A stretch of DNA of 46,928 nt from Actinomycetes bacterium (GTDB lineage Bacteria; Actinomycetota; Acidimicrobiia; Acidimicrobiales; SZUA-35), in contig JAJRQY010000174.1 of assembly GCA_024280015.1 (NCBI GenBank), positions 1 through 46,928 of the forward strand, in the 5' to 3' direction. This document shows positions 32,165-41,456 of this stretch, piece after piece. Made by a program: the position numbers and the translations under genes. Under the pieces are notes generated by a model, which had not been told where the DNA came from, made no database searches, and saw only the letters and a program-made list of their open reading frames with translations. Positions within the stretch are counted from its first letter, which is position 1, and each line of letters opens with the position of its first letter.

Positions 32165-33448
32165 ATGGCGGATGTAACTCCAGCCGAACTTCGCATTGTT
32201 GAAGAGGCTTGGGCCTCCCTGGTACCTTCGCCTGCCCATGACTCCCTCAGCCCAAAGGAGCGCCGCCAGTTCCTGAGTGCCAACCCCTCCAGCTATCTGG
32301 GTGTCACCCGCGGCCCCGAAGACCTACCGCCAGGTCAAGACATGAGCAACGAGGACCTCCTTCTCGATGGCCGCCGATCCTTTGATGCCCTGCTGGATCA
32401 GGGGGCGTTCACTCCGATCCAAGCAAAGCGATTCTTCCTCTATCAATTGGAAACTGACGACCACATACAAACCGCCATCGTCGGCAATGTCGCAACCAAC
32501 AACTTTGCCGACGGCAACGTCCGACTCCATGAGCTGGTACAACTGGACAGGGCCACCCACCTCAGCCGCCATCTTTCGGTGGTCGGCGCCCAATCCAGTC
32601 CAATCGCTCTAGCCCATCGCGGCTCGCAGGAGTTGGACAACATTGTTCAGCGCGCGGTCACCCAAACCAATCCAATGCTCTCATTCGCCGTTAGCGGCGG
32701 CGTCACTCAGAGGATCTGGGAAATCGCCAACGAACAGATCAACCATCGAATCCAAGAACTCCTAGCCAAGGAGAATCTCTACCTCATCGATGGTCACCAC
32801 CGGGCCGCGGCAGCCCGAGCCCATCAACAGGCAGTCGCCGACGAAGCAAGCGACTACATCTTGAGCGCCATCTTTACCGCATCAGAACTTCGAAACAGGG
32901 CCCATCACCGGGTGCTCTCCTTAGGCGACCGGACCGAAGATTTCCTCCATCAGCTACAGGAGCAACTTCCAGTACGAGTAGTAATGAGCCAGGCCGACTC
33001 CGAGGCCCGCAATCCTGACGAGATTGCCATTTGGGCTGACGATCAGTGCTTCTTGGTGACGGTCCCCTTCACCTTCACTCCTGCCGCCATTGATGACTCG
33101 TCCGAGATCGTTGCCACTGAGCAGGGAGAGGTCGACTACGCAACGATCAGTCCAGCCGAGCGATTGGACAATCTTGACCCAGTCCGTCTGCAACGGGGAA
33201 TCATTGGACCGTTACTTGGTGTCGATGGTTCGTGGTCTGGCGAACAACTGACCTACCGACCAGGCGTCAAGCCGGTTGAGGATCTACGAGCGGACGCTCG
33301 GGACAAGAACGAGATCTTGTGTGTAATGCGGCCGGTCCTCATCCAAGACTTGTTGGACGCATCAGATGAAGGTCTCGTCATGCCTCCCAAGTCCACCTAT
33401 TTTGAACCCAAGGCTCGCTCGGGCATTTTCGTCAGACACCTGAACTGA
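32165..33448 (+). CDS. DUF1015 family protein
   Basis: A 427-residue member of DUF1015, a conserved bacterial family often found next to serA. The hallmark LIDGHHRAAAARAH is near residue 203 and SNEDLLLDGRRSFDALLDQGAFTPIQAKRFFLYQL near 60. The start ATG at 32165 lies 1 nt after the serA stop; a frame open to 32054 runs over the serA end. The DGHHR motif resembles the ATP/ADP-binding motif of ParB/Srx-fold kinases such as archaeal SerK, which makes a serine-related kinase role a reasonable guess, but this is inference only. Confidence 0.8.
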   Translation: MADVTPAELRIVEEAWASLVPSPAHDSLSPKERRQFLSANPSSYLGVTRGPEDLPPGQDMSNEDLLLDGRRSFDALLDQGAFTPIQAKRFFLYQLETDDHIQTAIVGNVATNNFADGNVRLHELVQLDRATHLSRHLSVVGAQSSPIALAHRGSQELDNIVQRAVTQTNPMLSFAVSGGVTQRIWEIANEQINHRIQELLAKENLYLIDGHHRAAAARAHQQAVADEASDYILSAIFTASELRNRAHHRVLSLGDRTEDFLHQLQEQLPVRVVMSQADSEARNPDEIAIWADDQCFLVTVPFTFTPAAIDDSSEIVATEQGEVDYATISPAERLDNLDPVRLQRGIIGPLLGVDGSWSGEQLTYRPGVKPVEDLRADARDKNEILCVMRPVLIQDLLDASDEGLVMPPKSTYFEPKARSGIFVRHLN

Positions 33449-33461
33449 GACGGCGCAATAC

Positions 33462-34643
33462 ATGCATCTGCTGGGTCGAACCACCGATATTTCTTCATCA
33501 CCAATCAGTGAGGCCTATGCCTGGTTGGCAAGCCGCACCAGCACCCGCCAGCTAATCGACCTTTCCCAAGCTGCGCCAAGCTACCCACCACCTCAGGCCA
33601 TCATTGACCAGGTCGCACGCACGGCTCATGACCCAAACGGGGGAAGGTACTGCCCGACATCAGGCCTGCCTGCCCTAACCGAAGCGTTCGCCACCGAACT
33701 CAGCAGCGACTATCGCACCAGGGTGGAACCTCACCAGATTCTTCCAAGCAGCGGCTGCAATCAGGCCTTCTGCGTCACTGTCTCGGCCCTGGCAGCGAGG
33801 GGTGACGAGATCATCTTGCCGGTGCCCTACTACTTCAACCATGAGATGTGGCTGAAGCTGGATGGCATCACCCCAAGACTGCTCCGCAGCGACGAGTCCT
33901 TCGTTCCTGATCCGGCTGAAGCCAGGAAGCTGATCAATGAACGAACCCGAGCCATTGTTCTGGTCACACCCGGCAACCCGACCGGAGTCACCATGGCGCC
34001 GGCCGTCATCCAGGAGTTCTTTGAACTAGCACAAGCTCACAAGATTGCCCTCATTGTTGATGAGACCTACCGCAACTTTCGGCCAATCCAGACCCCTCCT
34101 CATGAGCTCTACAATCAGCCAGATTGGGAAGACACCGCAATCTTCCTGCATAGCTTCTCCAAGGACCTTGCAATCCCGGGCTATCGCATCGGAGCGATCG
34201 TCGCCGGAGCTTCCTTCCTGCATGAAGCCATGAAACTGTTGGATTGTGTCCAGATCAGCCCGCCCCGCGTAAGCCAAGAAGCCGTTGTCGCCGGACTCAC
34301 TCGCTCCGGAGATTGGCGAACAGCACAGGCCACCCGGATCCGTGGACTACAAGAGCAGTTCGAGTCCGTCATGGCCGCTCGCCCCGGCGGCTTTGCCCTG
34401 GCAAGTTCTGGTGCCTTCTTTGGCTGGGTCCGTCATCCGTTTGCCGACCTGGACACCGCGGAGGTCGTTCGTCGGCTGGTGGTGGATCATGACGTCTTAC
34501 TAATCCCCGGCACCGCGTTCACACCAACCGATGAACGCTGGCTACGAATGAGTTTTGCCAATCTCACGCCAGAGCAGTTCCCTATCCTCGCTGAGCGGCT
34601 GGTCGAGTTTTCCAACACTGTTCCTGAAGAGTCCAGCGATTAA
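33462..34643 (+). CDS. Class I/II PLP aminotransferase
   Basis: A 393-residue fold-type I aminotransferase. Features: LIDLSQAAPSYPPPQAIID for substrate binding, SSGCNQAFCVTVSAL near residue 100, VTPGNPTGVTM near 170 with the cofactor Asn, IVDETYRNF (Asp pairs with pyridine N), and the Schiff-base lysine in HSFSKDLAIPGYRIG near 232; a C-terminal Arg in WLRMSFAN binds the substrate carboxylate. It lies 13 nt after the DUF1015 gene, so it is probably co-transcribed with serA. It could serve as the phosphoserine aminotransferase missing here or as an unrelated aminotransferase; motifs do not decide. Confidence 0.85.
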   Translation: MHLLGRTTDISSSPISEAYAWLASRTSTRQLIDLSQAAPSYPPPQAIIDQVARTAHDPNGGRYCPTSGLPALTEAFATELSSDYRTRVEPHQILPSSGCNQAFCVTVSALAARGDEIILPVPYYFNHEMWLKLDGITPRLLRSDESFVPDPAEARKLINERTRAIVLVTPGNPTGVTMAPAVIQEFFELAQAHKIALIVDETYRNFRPIQTPPHELYNQPDWEDTAIFLHSFSKDLAIPGYRIGAIVAGASFLHEAMKLLDCVQISPPRVSQEAVVAGLTRSGDWRTAQATRIRGLQEQFESVMAARPGGFALASSGAFFGWVRHPFADLDTAEVVRRLVVDHDVLLIPGTAFTPTDERWLRMSFANLTPEQFPILAERLVEFSNTVPEESSD

Positions 34644-34648
34644 CAGCA

Positions 34649-35821
34649 TCACTGACCCTTCTTGAGTTGCCAGAGCATCATGCCGTCGGTTTCGGTTGGG
34701 AGCAGATACGCAACCCGGTTGGAGACAACCCATGGCTGTGGCACCTGCTCGGGGGTCGACATGGTTGGCAGTAGTTCGAGTTCGGGGTGTTTCGCCATCA
34801 CTGCATCGAGCACAGCTGGTCCTTCTTCATTGGTCAGGGTGCAAACGCTGTAGGTCAGAATCCCGCCGGGCTTGAGCAGATTGAGACCGGACTCAACCAG
34901 ATCTGTTTGCAGCTGACCAAGCCGGATCGGGGCAGCCGAGTCAACTCGCCAGCGCGCATCGGCCCGACGTCTCAAGCTGCCAAGACCGCTACAGGGAGCA
35001 TCAATCAAGACATGATCCGCAGAGCCAGAACGAAGTGGTGGTTGTGTACCATCGCCAACAAAGGCGTAGACACTACTGCCCAGTTTGGTGGCGTTTGTCT
35101 GGACGAGCGAGGACCGCTTGGGACGCAGGTCTCCGGCCAACACCGTTGCCCCCATGGCGGCCAAGGCAGTAGCTTTGCCGCCTGGAGCGGCGCAGAGATC
35201 GACGATGACCGCGCCAGACAGGTCATCATCAACCGCAGCCTCTTGCACCGCTTGGCAGACCAGCTGGGAGGCCAAATCTTGCACATAGCCGTCATCACGT
35301 CGTGTGACTGACGCTGCCTGGTTCATGGACTCCAACGCAACACCGGCGGGGTCAACGCCAAGATCCTGCTCCAGTTTCTTGACTATCCAGGTGGGATAGC
35401 TGAGCCTCGTCGCCTCGTTCGGCCATTCGGGGAAGGTACCTAACTCGGCTTCCTTGGCCAGCTTGCGTAGCACGGCGTTCACCACCCCCCGGCCCGGGCC
35501 GCGAACGGCACCAACGGTTGCTGCGACCGCAGCATGGGGCGCTGTCTCCAAGAAGCGAAGCTGATACGCACCAAGTCGTAGTGCAGCTCGGACCTGGTGA
35601 TCGACCTTGCTTAGGAGATAGCGCTCGATTAGGAAGTCACAGGCCCGCTGCATCCGGGTTGTGCCGTACACCAGCTCGGTCACAAACCCTCGGTCCCTGT
35701 CGCTTAGCTGGCTTCGCTCCAACATGGGCCCCAGTACCAGGTTGGCGTAGGCCTCATCTTGTTCAATACGCACCATGGCCTTGATGGCCACTCGCCGAGC
35801 GGCGACGCCAGCCTCAGTCAT
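34649..35821 (-). CDS. rsmB: 16S rRNA (cytosine-C5)-methyltransferase RsmB
   Basis: A 390-residue Sun/RsmB protein, shorter than the E. coli enzyme. The N-terminal NusB-like domain (1-130) has RVAIKAMVRIEQDEAYANLVL, and the SAM domain carries VDLCAAPGGKATALA near residue 215. The two catalytic cysteines of the Nop2/Sun group are in DAPCSGLGSLRRRADARW and TYSVCTL. It methylates C967-equivalent cytosine of 16S rRNA. It follows fmt on the minus strand after 55 nt, the usual def-fmt-rsmB order, and is convergent with the aminotransferase gene. Confidence 0.92.
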   Translation of the reverse strand: MTEAGVAARRVAIKAMVRIEQDEAYANLVLGPMLERSQLSDRDRGFVTELVYGTTRMQRACDFLIERYLLSKVDHQVRAALRLGAYQLRFLETAPHAAVAATVGAVRGPGRGVVNAVLRKLAKEAELGTFPEWPNEATRLSYPTWIVKKLEQDLGVDPAGVALESMNQAASVTRRDDGYVQDLASQLVCQAVQEAAVDDDLSGAVIVDLCAAPGGKATALAAMGATVLAGDLRPKRSSLVQTNATKLGSSVYAFVGDGTQPPLRSGSADHVLIDAPCSGLGSLRRRADARWRVDSAAPIRLGQLQTDLVESGLNLLKPGGILTYSVCTLTNEEGPAVLDAVMAKHPELELLPTMSTPEQVPQPWVVSNRVAYLLPTETDGMMLWQLKKGQ

Positions 35822-35876
35822 CAGTCTTCTTACTCACAGGTCAACTCACTCATGGGTTCTCTCACACAGGACATGC

Positions 35877-36803
35877 TCACTCAACGTGCTCACCTGGCTC
35901 TGGCTTGGCTCCGTTGAGCCAGTCACCAGCAGCCATCCGAGGCTTGCCTTCGGGTTGCACCACAACCAGGGTGATCGCACCCTCAGCAGTTCCAATCATT
36001 GGACCATCCAACTTGCCCGGAGCAAGATCGGTCCGCTCATCAAGATCAGCCTCCCAGATCCGCAAACGCTTGTCGCGGAACATGGTCCAGGCTCGACCCA
36101 GACGAATCTGGCGATCGACTTGGACTCCGGATTGGTTCCATCGAATTCGGTACTCGTCGTTCTGGATTTTCTTGGCGTAGAGCGCCTCACCGACCTGGGC
36201 CTGGGGTTCTCCCAAGCCTTCCTGCAACGATTGCACCAGCAGCTGTGAACCAACCTCGACCAGCTCGTCCCGCAAGGACTCCAAGGTGGCCTTCGCTCCG
36301 ATCGGAACCTCAGTGACTCGGTAGATATCGCCGGTGTCCAGGCCCTCTTCTACCGCCATGACGCAAACTCCCGTCGTCAGATCGCCGGCCAAGAGGGCCC
36401 GCTCAACTGGCGCTGCACCGCGCCAACGAGGCAGCAGGGAGAAATGCAGATTGATCATAGGGATCTTGGCTAAGACATGAGGACGGATGATCTGGCCAAA
36501 AGCCACAACAACAGCCAGGTCAAGGTCAAGCTCAAGCAAGTCGTCAATCGAATCAGAAACCGGCAATCCAAGCTCGAGGGCGCAGGCCTTGACCGGAGAT
36601 GGGCTGAGACCCGATCCGCGGCCACGACGGCGGTCAGGGGCCGACACGACTAGGGCTATCTCCAAACCAACGGCGTGGAGAGCTCGAAGGGGTGGCACCG
36701 CAAGGTCGGGGGTACCCAGGTAGGCGATTCGCCTGACAACGGCCGCCGGCTTGGCCAACACCGCTTTGCTCAAATCAGCCGTCTTGGCCAGGTCATTGCT
36801 CAC
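35877..36803 (-). CDS. fmt: Methionyl-tRNA formyltransferase
   Basis: A 308-residue Fmt. The N-terminal Rossmann-like part reads RIAYLGTPDLAVPPLRAL near residue 25 (about 20 residues of extra N-terminus), then SLLPRWRGAAPVERALLAGD with the conserved SLLP(R/K)WRGAAP loop near 118, and the C-terminal OB-fold domain for tRNA binding. It formylates Met-tRNA(fMet) with 10-formyl-THF. The ATG overlaps the def stop (ATGA). Confidence 0.95.
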   Translation of the reverse strand: MSNDLAKTADLSKAVLAKPAAVVRRIAYLGTPDLAVPPLRALHAVGLEIALVVSAPDRRRGRGSGLSPSPVKACALELGLPVSDSIDDLLELDLDLAVVVAFGQIIRPHVLAKIPMINLHFSLLPRWRGAAPVERALLAGDLTTGVCVMAVEEGLDTGDIYRVTEVPIGAKATLESLRDELVEVGSQLLVQSLQEGLGEPQAQVGEALYAKKIQNDEYRIRWNQSGVQVDRQIRLGRAWTMFRDKRLRIWEADLDERTDLAPGKLDGPMIGTAEGAITLVVVQPEGKPRMAAGDWLNGAKPEPGEHVE

Positions 36804-37366
36804 GGCAGGCTGAGCCCACCGGAGCGAGACCGGAAACGGCCCTTCTCCTTTGCCTTTTCTTCGCGCGAACCGTCCAGGTCCAAGAAGGTCTCACGCAAGG
36901 TGATGAGTGCTGCCTTTCGGGTCTCATCATCCAGCCGGTCAATCAACAGGATTCCGTCCAGGTGGTCCATCTCGTGCTGGAATAATCGAGACTGCAGTTC
37001 GTCGGCTTCGATCGAGACCTCTTCCCCATCAAGGTCATAGCCCGTGATGTGGACTTCCTTGGGGCGGGTGATGTCCCAGTGGAGCCCAGGCACCGACAGG
37101 CAGCCTTCCTCAAAGAGCCATTCATCACGCGATTCTTGAATGACCGGGTTGATGATAATTCCGGGTCCTTCACCAAAGTCATATACGAAAAAGCGCTTCT
37201 GGATGCCGACCTGAGGGGCAGCCAAACCCAAGCCCGGTTCGTCATACATGGTCTCGAGCATCGAGTTGCAGACCTTGACTAACTTCCCATCAATATCGCT
37301 GACATCGTTGGCCATCTTGCGTAGAACGGGATCGCCATAGACGCGAATCTTGTAGGGGGACGACAT
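36800..37366 (-). CDS. def: Peptide deformylase
   Basis: A 188-residue deformylase that removes the formyl group of nascent proteins. Its three motifs are complete: GLGLAAPQVGIQ (I) near residue 46, EGCLSVPG (II, with the metal-binding Cys) near 92 and QHEMDHLDGILLIDRL (III, HExxH) near 133. The C-terminal tail is basic (KAKEKGRFRSRSGG). AGGA lies 5 nt before the ATG. Divergent from the rsmC-like methyltransferase gene across only about 26 bp. Confidence 0.96.
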   Translation of the reverse strand: MSSPYKIRVYGDPVLRKMANDVSDIDGKLVKVCNSMLETMYDEPGLGLAAPQVGIQKRFFVYDFGEGPGIIINPVIQESRDEWLFEEGCLSVPGLHWDITRPKEVHITGYDLDGEEVSIEADELQSRLFQHEMDHLDGILLIDRLDDETRKAALITLRETFLDLDGSREEKAKEKGRFRSRSGGLSLP

Positions 37367-37392
37367 AGCTTCCTAGGCTACCGTTGAACCCA

Positions 37393-37992
37393 ATGGGCCA
37401 ATACTTCGACCCCGATCCAACTAGTGCATCGGCCGTTACAACCATCGACCTATTCCTGCCTGATCTGTCCTTGGAACTAACGACCGATCGTGGAGTTTTC
37501 AGTAGCGGTCGAATTGACCCGGGCACCAAGATTCTCTTGTCGGAAGGCCCCGACCCCACCTCCTCCGATCTACGGATTCTCGATATTGGTACCGGCTATG
37601 GTCCAATCACTTGTGCCCTGGCCAAGCGCAACCCACAGGCCACAGTCTGGGGCGTCGAGATCAACGAGCGGGCCCGGAAGCTCTGTATTGGCAACGCCAA
37701 GCACAATGGCCTGGCCAATGTTGAGGTTCGGTCCCCCGAGGATCTTCCAGATGATCTCCGGTTCGACCGGATCTGGTCCAACCCTCCGATCCGGATTGGC
37801 AAGACCCAACTTCATCAACTCCTCCTCCAATGGCTCCCCCGACTTCAGCCGCATGGCTCTGCCCACCTGGTGGTTCAGAGACATCTTGGAGCCGATTCGT
37901 TGCACCGCTGGCTACAAGACCAAGGCTTCATTGTCGAGCGTCGTCTTTCACGCAAGGCCTACCGGGTTCTCGACATCACGCCAGCTCCCTAA
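37393..37992 (+). CDS. RsmC/RlmG-like rRNA methyltransferase (small form)
   Basis: A 199-residue MTS-family class I methyltransferase. LRILDIGTGYGPITCALAK is SAM motif I, VWGVEINERARKLCIGNAKHNGL is motif II, and IWSNPPIRIGK is the N-P-P-[IF] motif of N2-guanine methylases, with the RsmC/RlmG-type GK after it. The duplicated N-domain of RsmC is absent, so this is the single-domain version common in actinobacteria. The ATG at 37393 is preferred over a TTG at 37384. Substrate probably a guanine of rRNA. Confidence 0.82.
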   Translation: MGQYFDPDPTSASAVTTIDLFLPDLSLELTTDRGVFSSGRIDPGTKILLSEGPDPTSSDLRILDIGTGYGPITCALAKRNPQATVWGVEINERARKLCIGNAKHNGLANVEVRSPEDLPDDLRFDRIWSNPPIRIGKTQLHQLLLQWLPRLQPHGSAHLVVQRHLGADSLHRWLQDQGFIVERRLSRKAYRVLDITPAP

Positions 37993-38013
37993 CCACGACA
38001 TCTCTCAACTACC

Positions 38014-38049
38014 CCACCAAAGCCGGTTCCTCCACCAAAGCCGGTTCCT
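38014..38049. repeat. 18-bp tandem duplication between two methyltransferase genes
   Basis: CCACCAAAGCCGGTTCCT occurs twice in direct tandem (38014-38031, 38032-38049), in the 76-bp gap between the rsmC-like and trmH-family genes. The copies are identical, so recent or under gene conversion. Confidence 0.8.
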
Positions 38050-38068
38050 CTCCAATGAATGAGTCGCC

Positions 38069-38602
38069 ATGACCAAGCCCCTGACCCCGACCGAGCTCAA
38101 GCGACTCCACCGAGACCGCAGACGCACCACCGACCTACGCCTCTCCCTCATCCTTGATGGGGTGCAAAAGCCATTCAATGTTGGTGCCATTCTTCGCTCC
38201 GCAGCCGCGTACAAGGCAGAGACCATCTGGTTTGTGCCGCCATCGGCCACACCAGATGAGCCGAAGGTGGCCAAGACAGCCCTTGGCTGTGATCGGTTGC
38301 TAACCTGGTCACAGATCCCAACCGGAGTCGAGGCTGTTGCCGCCGCCAAGGCCGCCGGCTATGTCACCGTCGCCATTGAGCTGACAACCAGTGCTCAACC
38401 CTTGTTCGACATAGATCTAGGCCCTGCCGTCTGTCTGGTCCTTGGCCACGAGGAACGAGGAGTAAAGAAGGACACCCTGAGCATGGTCGACCATATTGGC
38501 TATCTTCCCCAGCTGGGAAAGGTCGGCTCGCTCAACGTCGCCCAAGCAGGCACCGTGGCCCTCTATGAAGTAGCTCGCCAGCGTTGGAGCGCGGATGACT
38601 AA
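38069..38602 (+). CDS. TrmH-type tRNA/rRNA 2'-O-methyltransferase
   Basis: A 177-residue SpoU/TrmH SPOUT enzyme without an extra RNA-binding domain. Motif 1 SLILDGVQKPFNVGAILRSAAAY is near residue 27, motif 2 VCLVLGHEERGVKKDTLSMVD near 126 and motif 3 LPQLGKVGSLNVAQAGTVALYE near 151. Likely makes 2'-O-methylguanosine in tRNA (TrmH type), but the substrate is not proven. It is 77 nt after the rsmC-like gene and convergent with the glycosyltransferase gene. Confidence 0.85.
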   Translation: MTKPLTPTELKRLHRDRRRTTDLRLSLILDGVQKPFNVGAILRSAAAYKAETIWFVPPSATPDEPKVAKTALGCDRLLTWSQIPTGVEAVAAAKAAGYVTVAIELTTSAQPLFDIDLGPAVCLVLGHEERGVKKDTLSMVDHIGYLPQLGKVGSLNVAQAGTVALYEVARQRWSADD

Positions 38603-38634
38603 GCAAGACAAGCCAGCTGTCCCGGAACAAGTTA

Positions 38635-39480
38635 CTAGATGCGAGATGAACGCGAGGACCAGTAGGTCTTGGCCGCGATCACAAGGAACTTCGAGTCACG
38701 AATGAAGTAGCGATGGAACAATCGTCGTGGTTCTTGGACGAATCGGAAGAGCCATTCCATGCCAATGTTCTGGACCCACTCTGGGGCCCGGCGTGCCGAT
38801 CCGAAGTACATCTCAAACGATGCGCCGATACCAAGAAACACCGGAAGTGATTCCTGGTCGGGCCAGCTCTCAAGCAGACCCTGGATGAGGAGAGCGGACT
38901 TGGGGAACCCGATTCCGACAAAGACGTAATCAATCTTGCTTCCACCTCCGGCAACATGCTTAGCAGTAGCAGCCAGAGCGATTTCCACGACCGCCGAAAC
39001 CTGAGCCGGATCGTCGGCGTCAATCATTGGGGGAACAACCACGACCGCCTCGGGGTGTTCAGATCGCAATGAGGACGCAGTCCGGTCATTGGCCGCAAGA
39101 ACCAAGACCCCGGCGCCAGAGGTGGCCAAGCGAGGCCACAATTGAGCGACGAGTGAGCTGCCAGCCAGGCGCGCTTCCAACGAGACCCCGCAGCGGCGGG
39201 CGAGCATGATCAAGGGCTGCCCATCGGGGAGCACGCACCAACCCTCAGAGAACTGATTGGACACTGATTCGTTCTTGATTTCGGCGAGTTGCACCACGAT
39301 GTCGACGTTCGGGGTGACAACGATTGGAAGGCGACCGGGTTCGGCTCTCCAGGCCTTGGCCTCCAAGGCATCAACAACACCGTCGAGACTTTCGGCATCG
39401 ACCAGGCTCATGTCCAGAAACTCCCGACGAACAAAGAAGGACTGGGACGCGTCAAGAGGACCGGTCATCGGAGCAGTCAT
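38635..39480 (-). CDS. WecG/TagA/CpsF-family glycosyltransferase
   Basis: A 281-residue GT26-type enzyme, a family that adds N-acetylmannosaminuronic acid or N-acetylmannosamine to lipid-linked sugars. Features: VVTPNVDIVVQLA (T-x-N-x-D with the conserved Asp) near residue 54, WCVLPDGQPLIMLAR near 81, and the C-terminal block DYVFVGIGFPKSALLI and GIGASFEMYFGSARRAPEWVQNIGMEWLFRFVQEP RRLFHRYF, the signature of the family. The PKQ(E)K motif is changed to PKSAL. No membrane segment. It stands alone and the sugar is unknown. Confidence 0.85.
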   Translation of the reverse strand: MTAPMTGPLDASQSFFVRREFLDMSLVDAESLDGVVDALEAKAWRAEPGRLPIVVTPNVDIVVQLAEIKNESVSNQFSEGWCVLPDGQPLIMLARRCGVSLEARLAGSSLVAQLWPRLATSGAGVLVLAANDRTASSLRSEHPEAVVVVPPMIDADDPAQVSAVVEIALAATAKHVAGGGSKIDYVFVGIGFPKSALLIQGLLESWPDQESLPVFLGIGASFEMYFGSARRAPEWVQNIGMEWLFRFVQEPRRLFHRYFIRDSKFLVIAAKTYWSSRSSRI

Positions 39481-39650
39481 TGGACTGCACCTGGACGGAT
39501 TGGTCCATGGCTCTTCAATTCAGCTCCCAAAATGGGACAGAACTTCATCGTGACACCGTGCGGGTAGGGAACTATCTACTTCTATTGTCGACCAGCCGTC
39601 ACTAATCTGTAGCACTTGATGGGGTCTCGCGTCCTTCGCAACCACAAATC

Positions 39651-41447
39651 TCATGCTCTAGGTGGATCGACCACAAGGCGAACACGCTCCTTGGGGCGGG
39701 CAGCATCAGCGAGGATGTCAGCCATGATCGTAGGGTCCGCTGCCCGGAGCAGGTACTTTCCGTCGGTTCGGGGCCCCATGACAACGAGATCAGATCGTCC
39801 GCGGAGGGGATCAAGAAAGACCTCTGCTCCGGCCCCGCTAACTTCAGTCAATGCGCCAAAGGGAGGAAATCCTGCTTCTTGTCGGATCTCGCGTTCGCCC
39901 CGCGCCAACCGATCAGGATTCGCCTCAACCGCAGAACGCAACACTCGGTGTTCTGGACTACGGGTCTGGATGAGGAGCCGCCCGGGCGGTGTATCCCCAC
40001 GATTACCCGTGAGTCTGGCGGCCCGAACAATCAAGCCCATTGCTTGCTCCGCTGCCCGATACCTGGGAGCCAAGAGTTCTTGGTCAAAGTCAAGGAAGAC
40101 CACAGCCTCTGCCTGATTTGTTCGATGGAGCAGGGCCTCGGTTCCTATCAAGATCCGAGCGTTGGAAACCTGGTCAGATTTCTGGTCCGACGTCACCTCG
40201 GCCACTGGTTCTCGGGCTAACGCTTCCAGCTCTTCTCGCGCTCGACTGACGCCAAGGCGAAGCCGTTTGAGCTTGGTGCCTGAGCAACGAATACAGATCA
40301 GTGGTCGCGTCTCGACCGGCTCATCCGGGCCTTGCCCTCGGGCCACCAGCTGTCCATCAACCTCCTTCATCAGCTGATCGCCAGTCGCGCTACGGACAAG
40401 TTCTCCGCATGACCCACAGGCCAGCATCTGTGCCCGGCCCTTGCGGTTCAACAACAACAACACCCGTCCCGTAGTCGAGCGCAGAAGCTCCACCAGTTCC
40501 GTCGAGAACAGACCACCTTGTGAGGAATCGCCGGAACGCCGATCGACAACCGTGACCAATGGCCAGCCCGCACGTTCTTGAGACCGGCTGACTGTTAGGA
40601 CCCGGTCAGCGGCTTGCAGTGCGGTCACCGAAGGCGCAGCTGACACCAGGACACAGGGGACATTGCTTCGTCTGGCTCGCTCAATCGCCACCTCCCTGGC
40701 ATGCCAGGTCGGATTGCGTTCTTCTTGCATTGCCTCGTCGTTCTCGTCCAGGATCAAGACCCCGGCCAGTTGACGGACCGTGGCCCAGACAGCCTTCCTC
40801 GCGCCAATGACCATGCCCCCAGCTGCACCCAGGCCCCAATCACGCCCAGCCAAGGCGACTCGTCCTCCCGAGCGGCGGACCTGGGCTCCTAATGCACGGG
40901 CCTCAGCCACGCTAGCTGTAACCACAATCGAGTCGCCCAATTGGGCCACTGCTTGCAGGAACACCAGGGGGTCCTCGGTTGGAGAAACTCGAACCACGGT
41001 GAGTCCAGGTTGAGAGAAGGCATCGGCGGCAAGCTTGAACAGCGGCCCCGTCTCCAAAGCGTTGTGCTTCCCAAATCCCTGGGTCTGAGGTCCGGGAGGG
41101 ACGGTGAAAGTCATCTTGTCGGGTGAAGCCGACTTCATGATCGGTGCCAACCGACCGGCATAGCGGTGGGCGGCCCAGCTCGCAACATCGATGACTTCTT
41201 GAGACGGGCCGCGTGAAGACAGCTTGGTGATTTCCTTCAGCTGAACGCCCTCTGGCGGAACAACATCCAGGCCAGTTACCCAGCCTCCAACTTGTCGACC
41301 GTGCAGATTGACTCGAACCAGACTGCCAATAGCAATAGTTTCCGCCCATTTGGTCGGAACCGCATAGTCAAAGAACTTGACCAAGCCCGAAACATCAGGG
41401 AGCACTCGACAGACGCGAGTCGCTGCCCCGGATGCCTCGGGAGTCAC
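39651..41447 (-). CDS. priA: Primosomal protein N' (PriA), helicase-degenerate actinobacterial type
   Basis: A 598-residue PriA, clearly shorter than the E. coli protein (732). The N-terminal DNA-binding domain (1-110) is intact. The Walker A sequence GVTGSGKT is absent at its expected place near residue 160 (VRVSPTEDPLVFLQ) and the DEAH box is replaced by LDENDEAMQEER near 253. Zinc-binding pairs survive in part (CGSCGEL, CIRC). Actinobacterial PriA of this kind is thought to have lost ATPase activity but keep DNA and replisome binding. It follows metK with 9 nt between. Confidence 0.85.
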   Translation of the reverse strand: MTPEASGAATRVCRVLPDVSGLVKFFDYAVPTKWAETIAIGSLVRVNLHGRQVGGWVTGLDVVPPEGVQLKEITKLSSRGPSQEVIDVASWAAHRYAGRLAPIMKSASPDKMTFTVPPGPQTQGFGKHNALETGPLFKLAADAFSQPGLTVVRVSPTEDPLVFLQAVAQLGDSIVVTASVAEARALGAQVRRSGGRVALAGRDWGLGAAGGMVIGARKAVWATVRQLAGVLILDENDEAMQEERNPTWHAREVAIERARRSNVPCVLVSAAPSVTALQAADRVLTVSRSQERAGWPLVTVVDRRSGDSSQGGLFSTELVELLRSTTGRVLLLLNRKGRAQMLACGSCGELVRSATGDQLMKEVDGQLVARGQGPDEPVETRPLICIRCSGTKLKRLRLGVSRAREELEALAREPVAEVTSDQKSDQVSNARILIGTEALLHRTNQAEAVVFLDFDQELLAPRYRAAEQAMGLIVRAARLTGNRGDTPPGRLLIQTRSPEHRVLRSAVEANPDRLARGEREIRQEAGFPPFGALTEVSGAGAEVFLDPLRGRSDLVVMGPRTDGKYLLRAADPTIMADILADAARPKERVRLVVDPPRA

Positions 41448-41456
41448 GAAGAGCGC

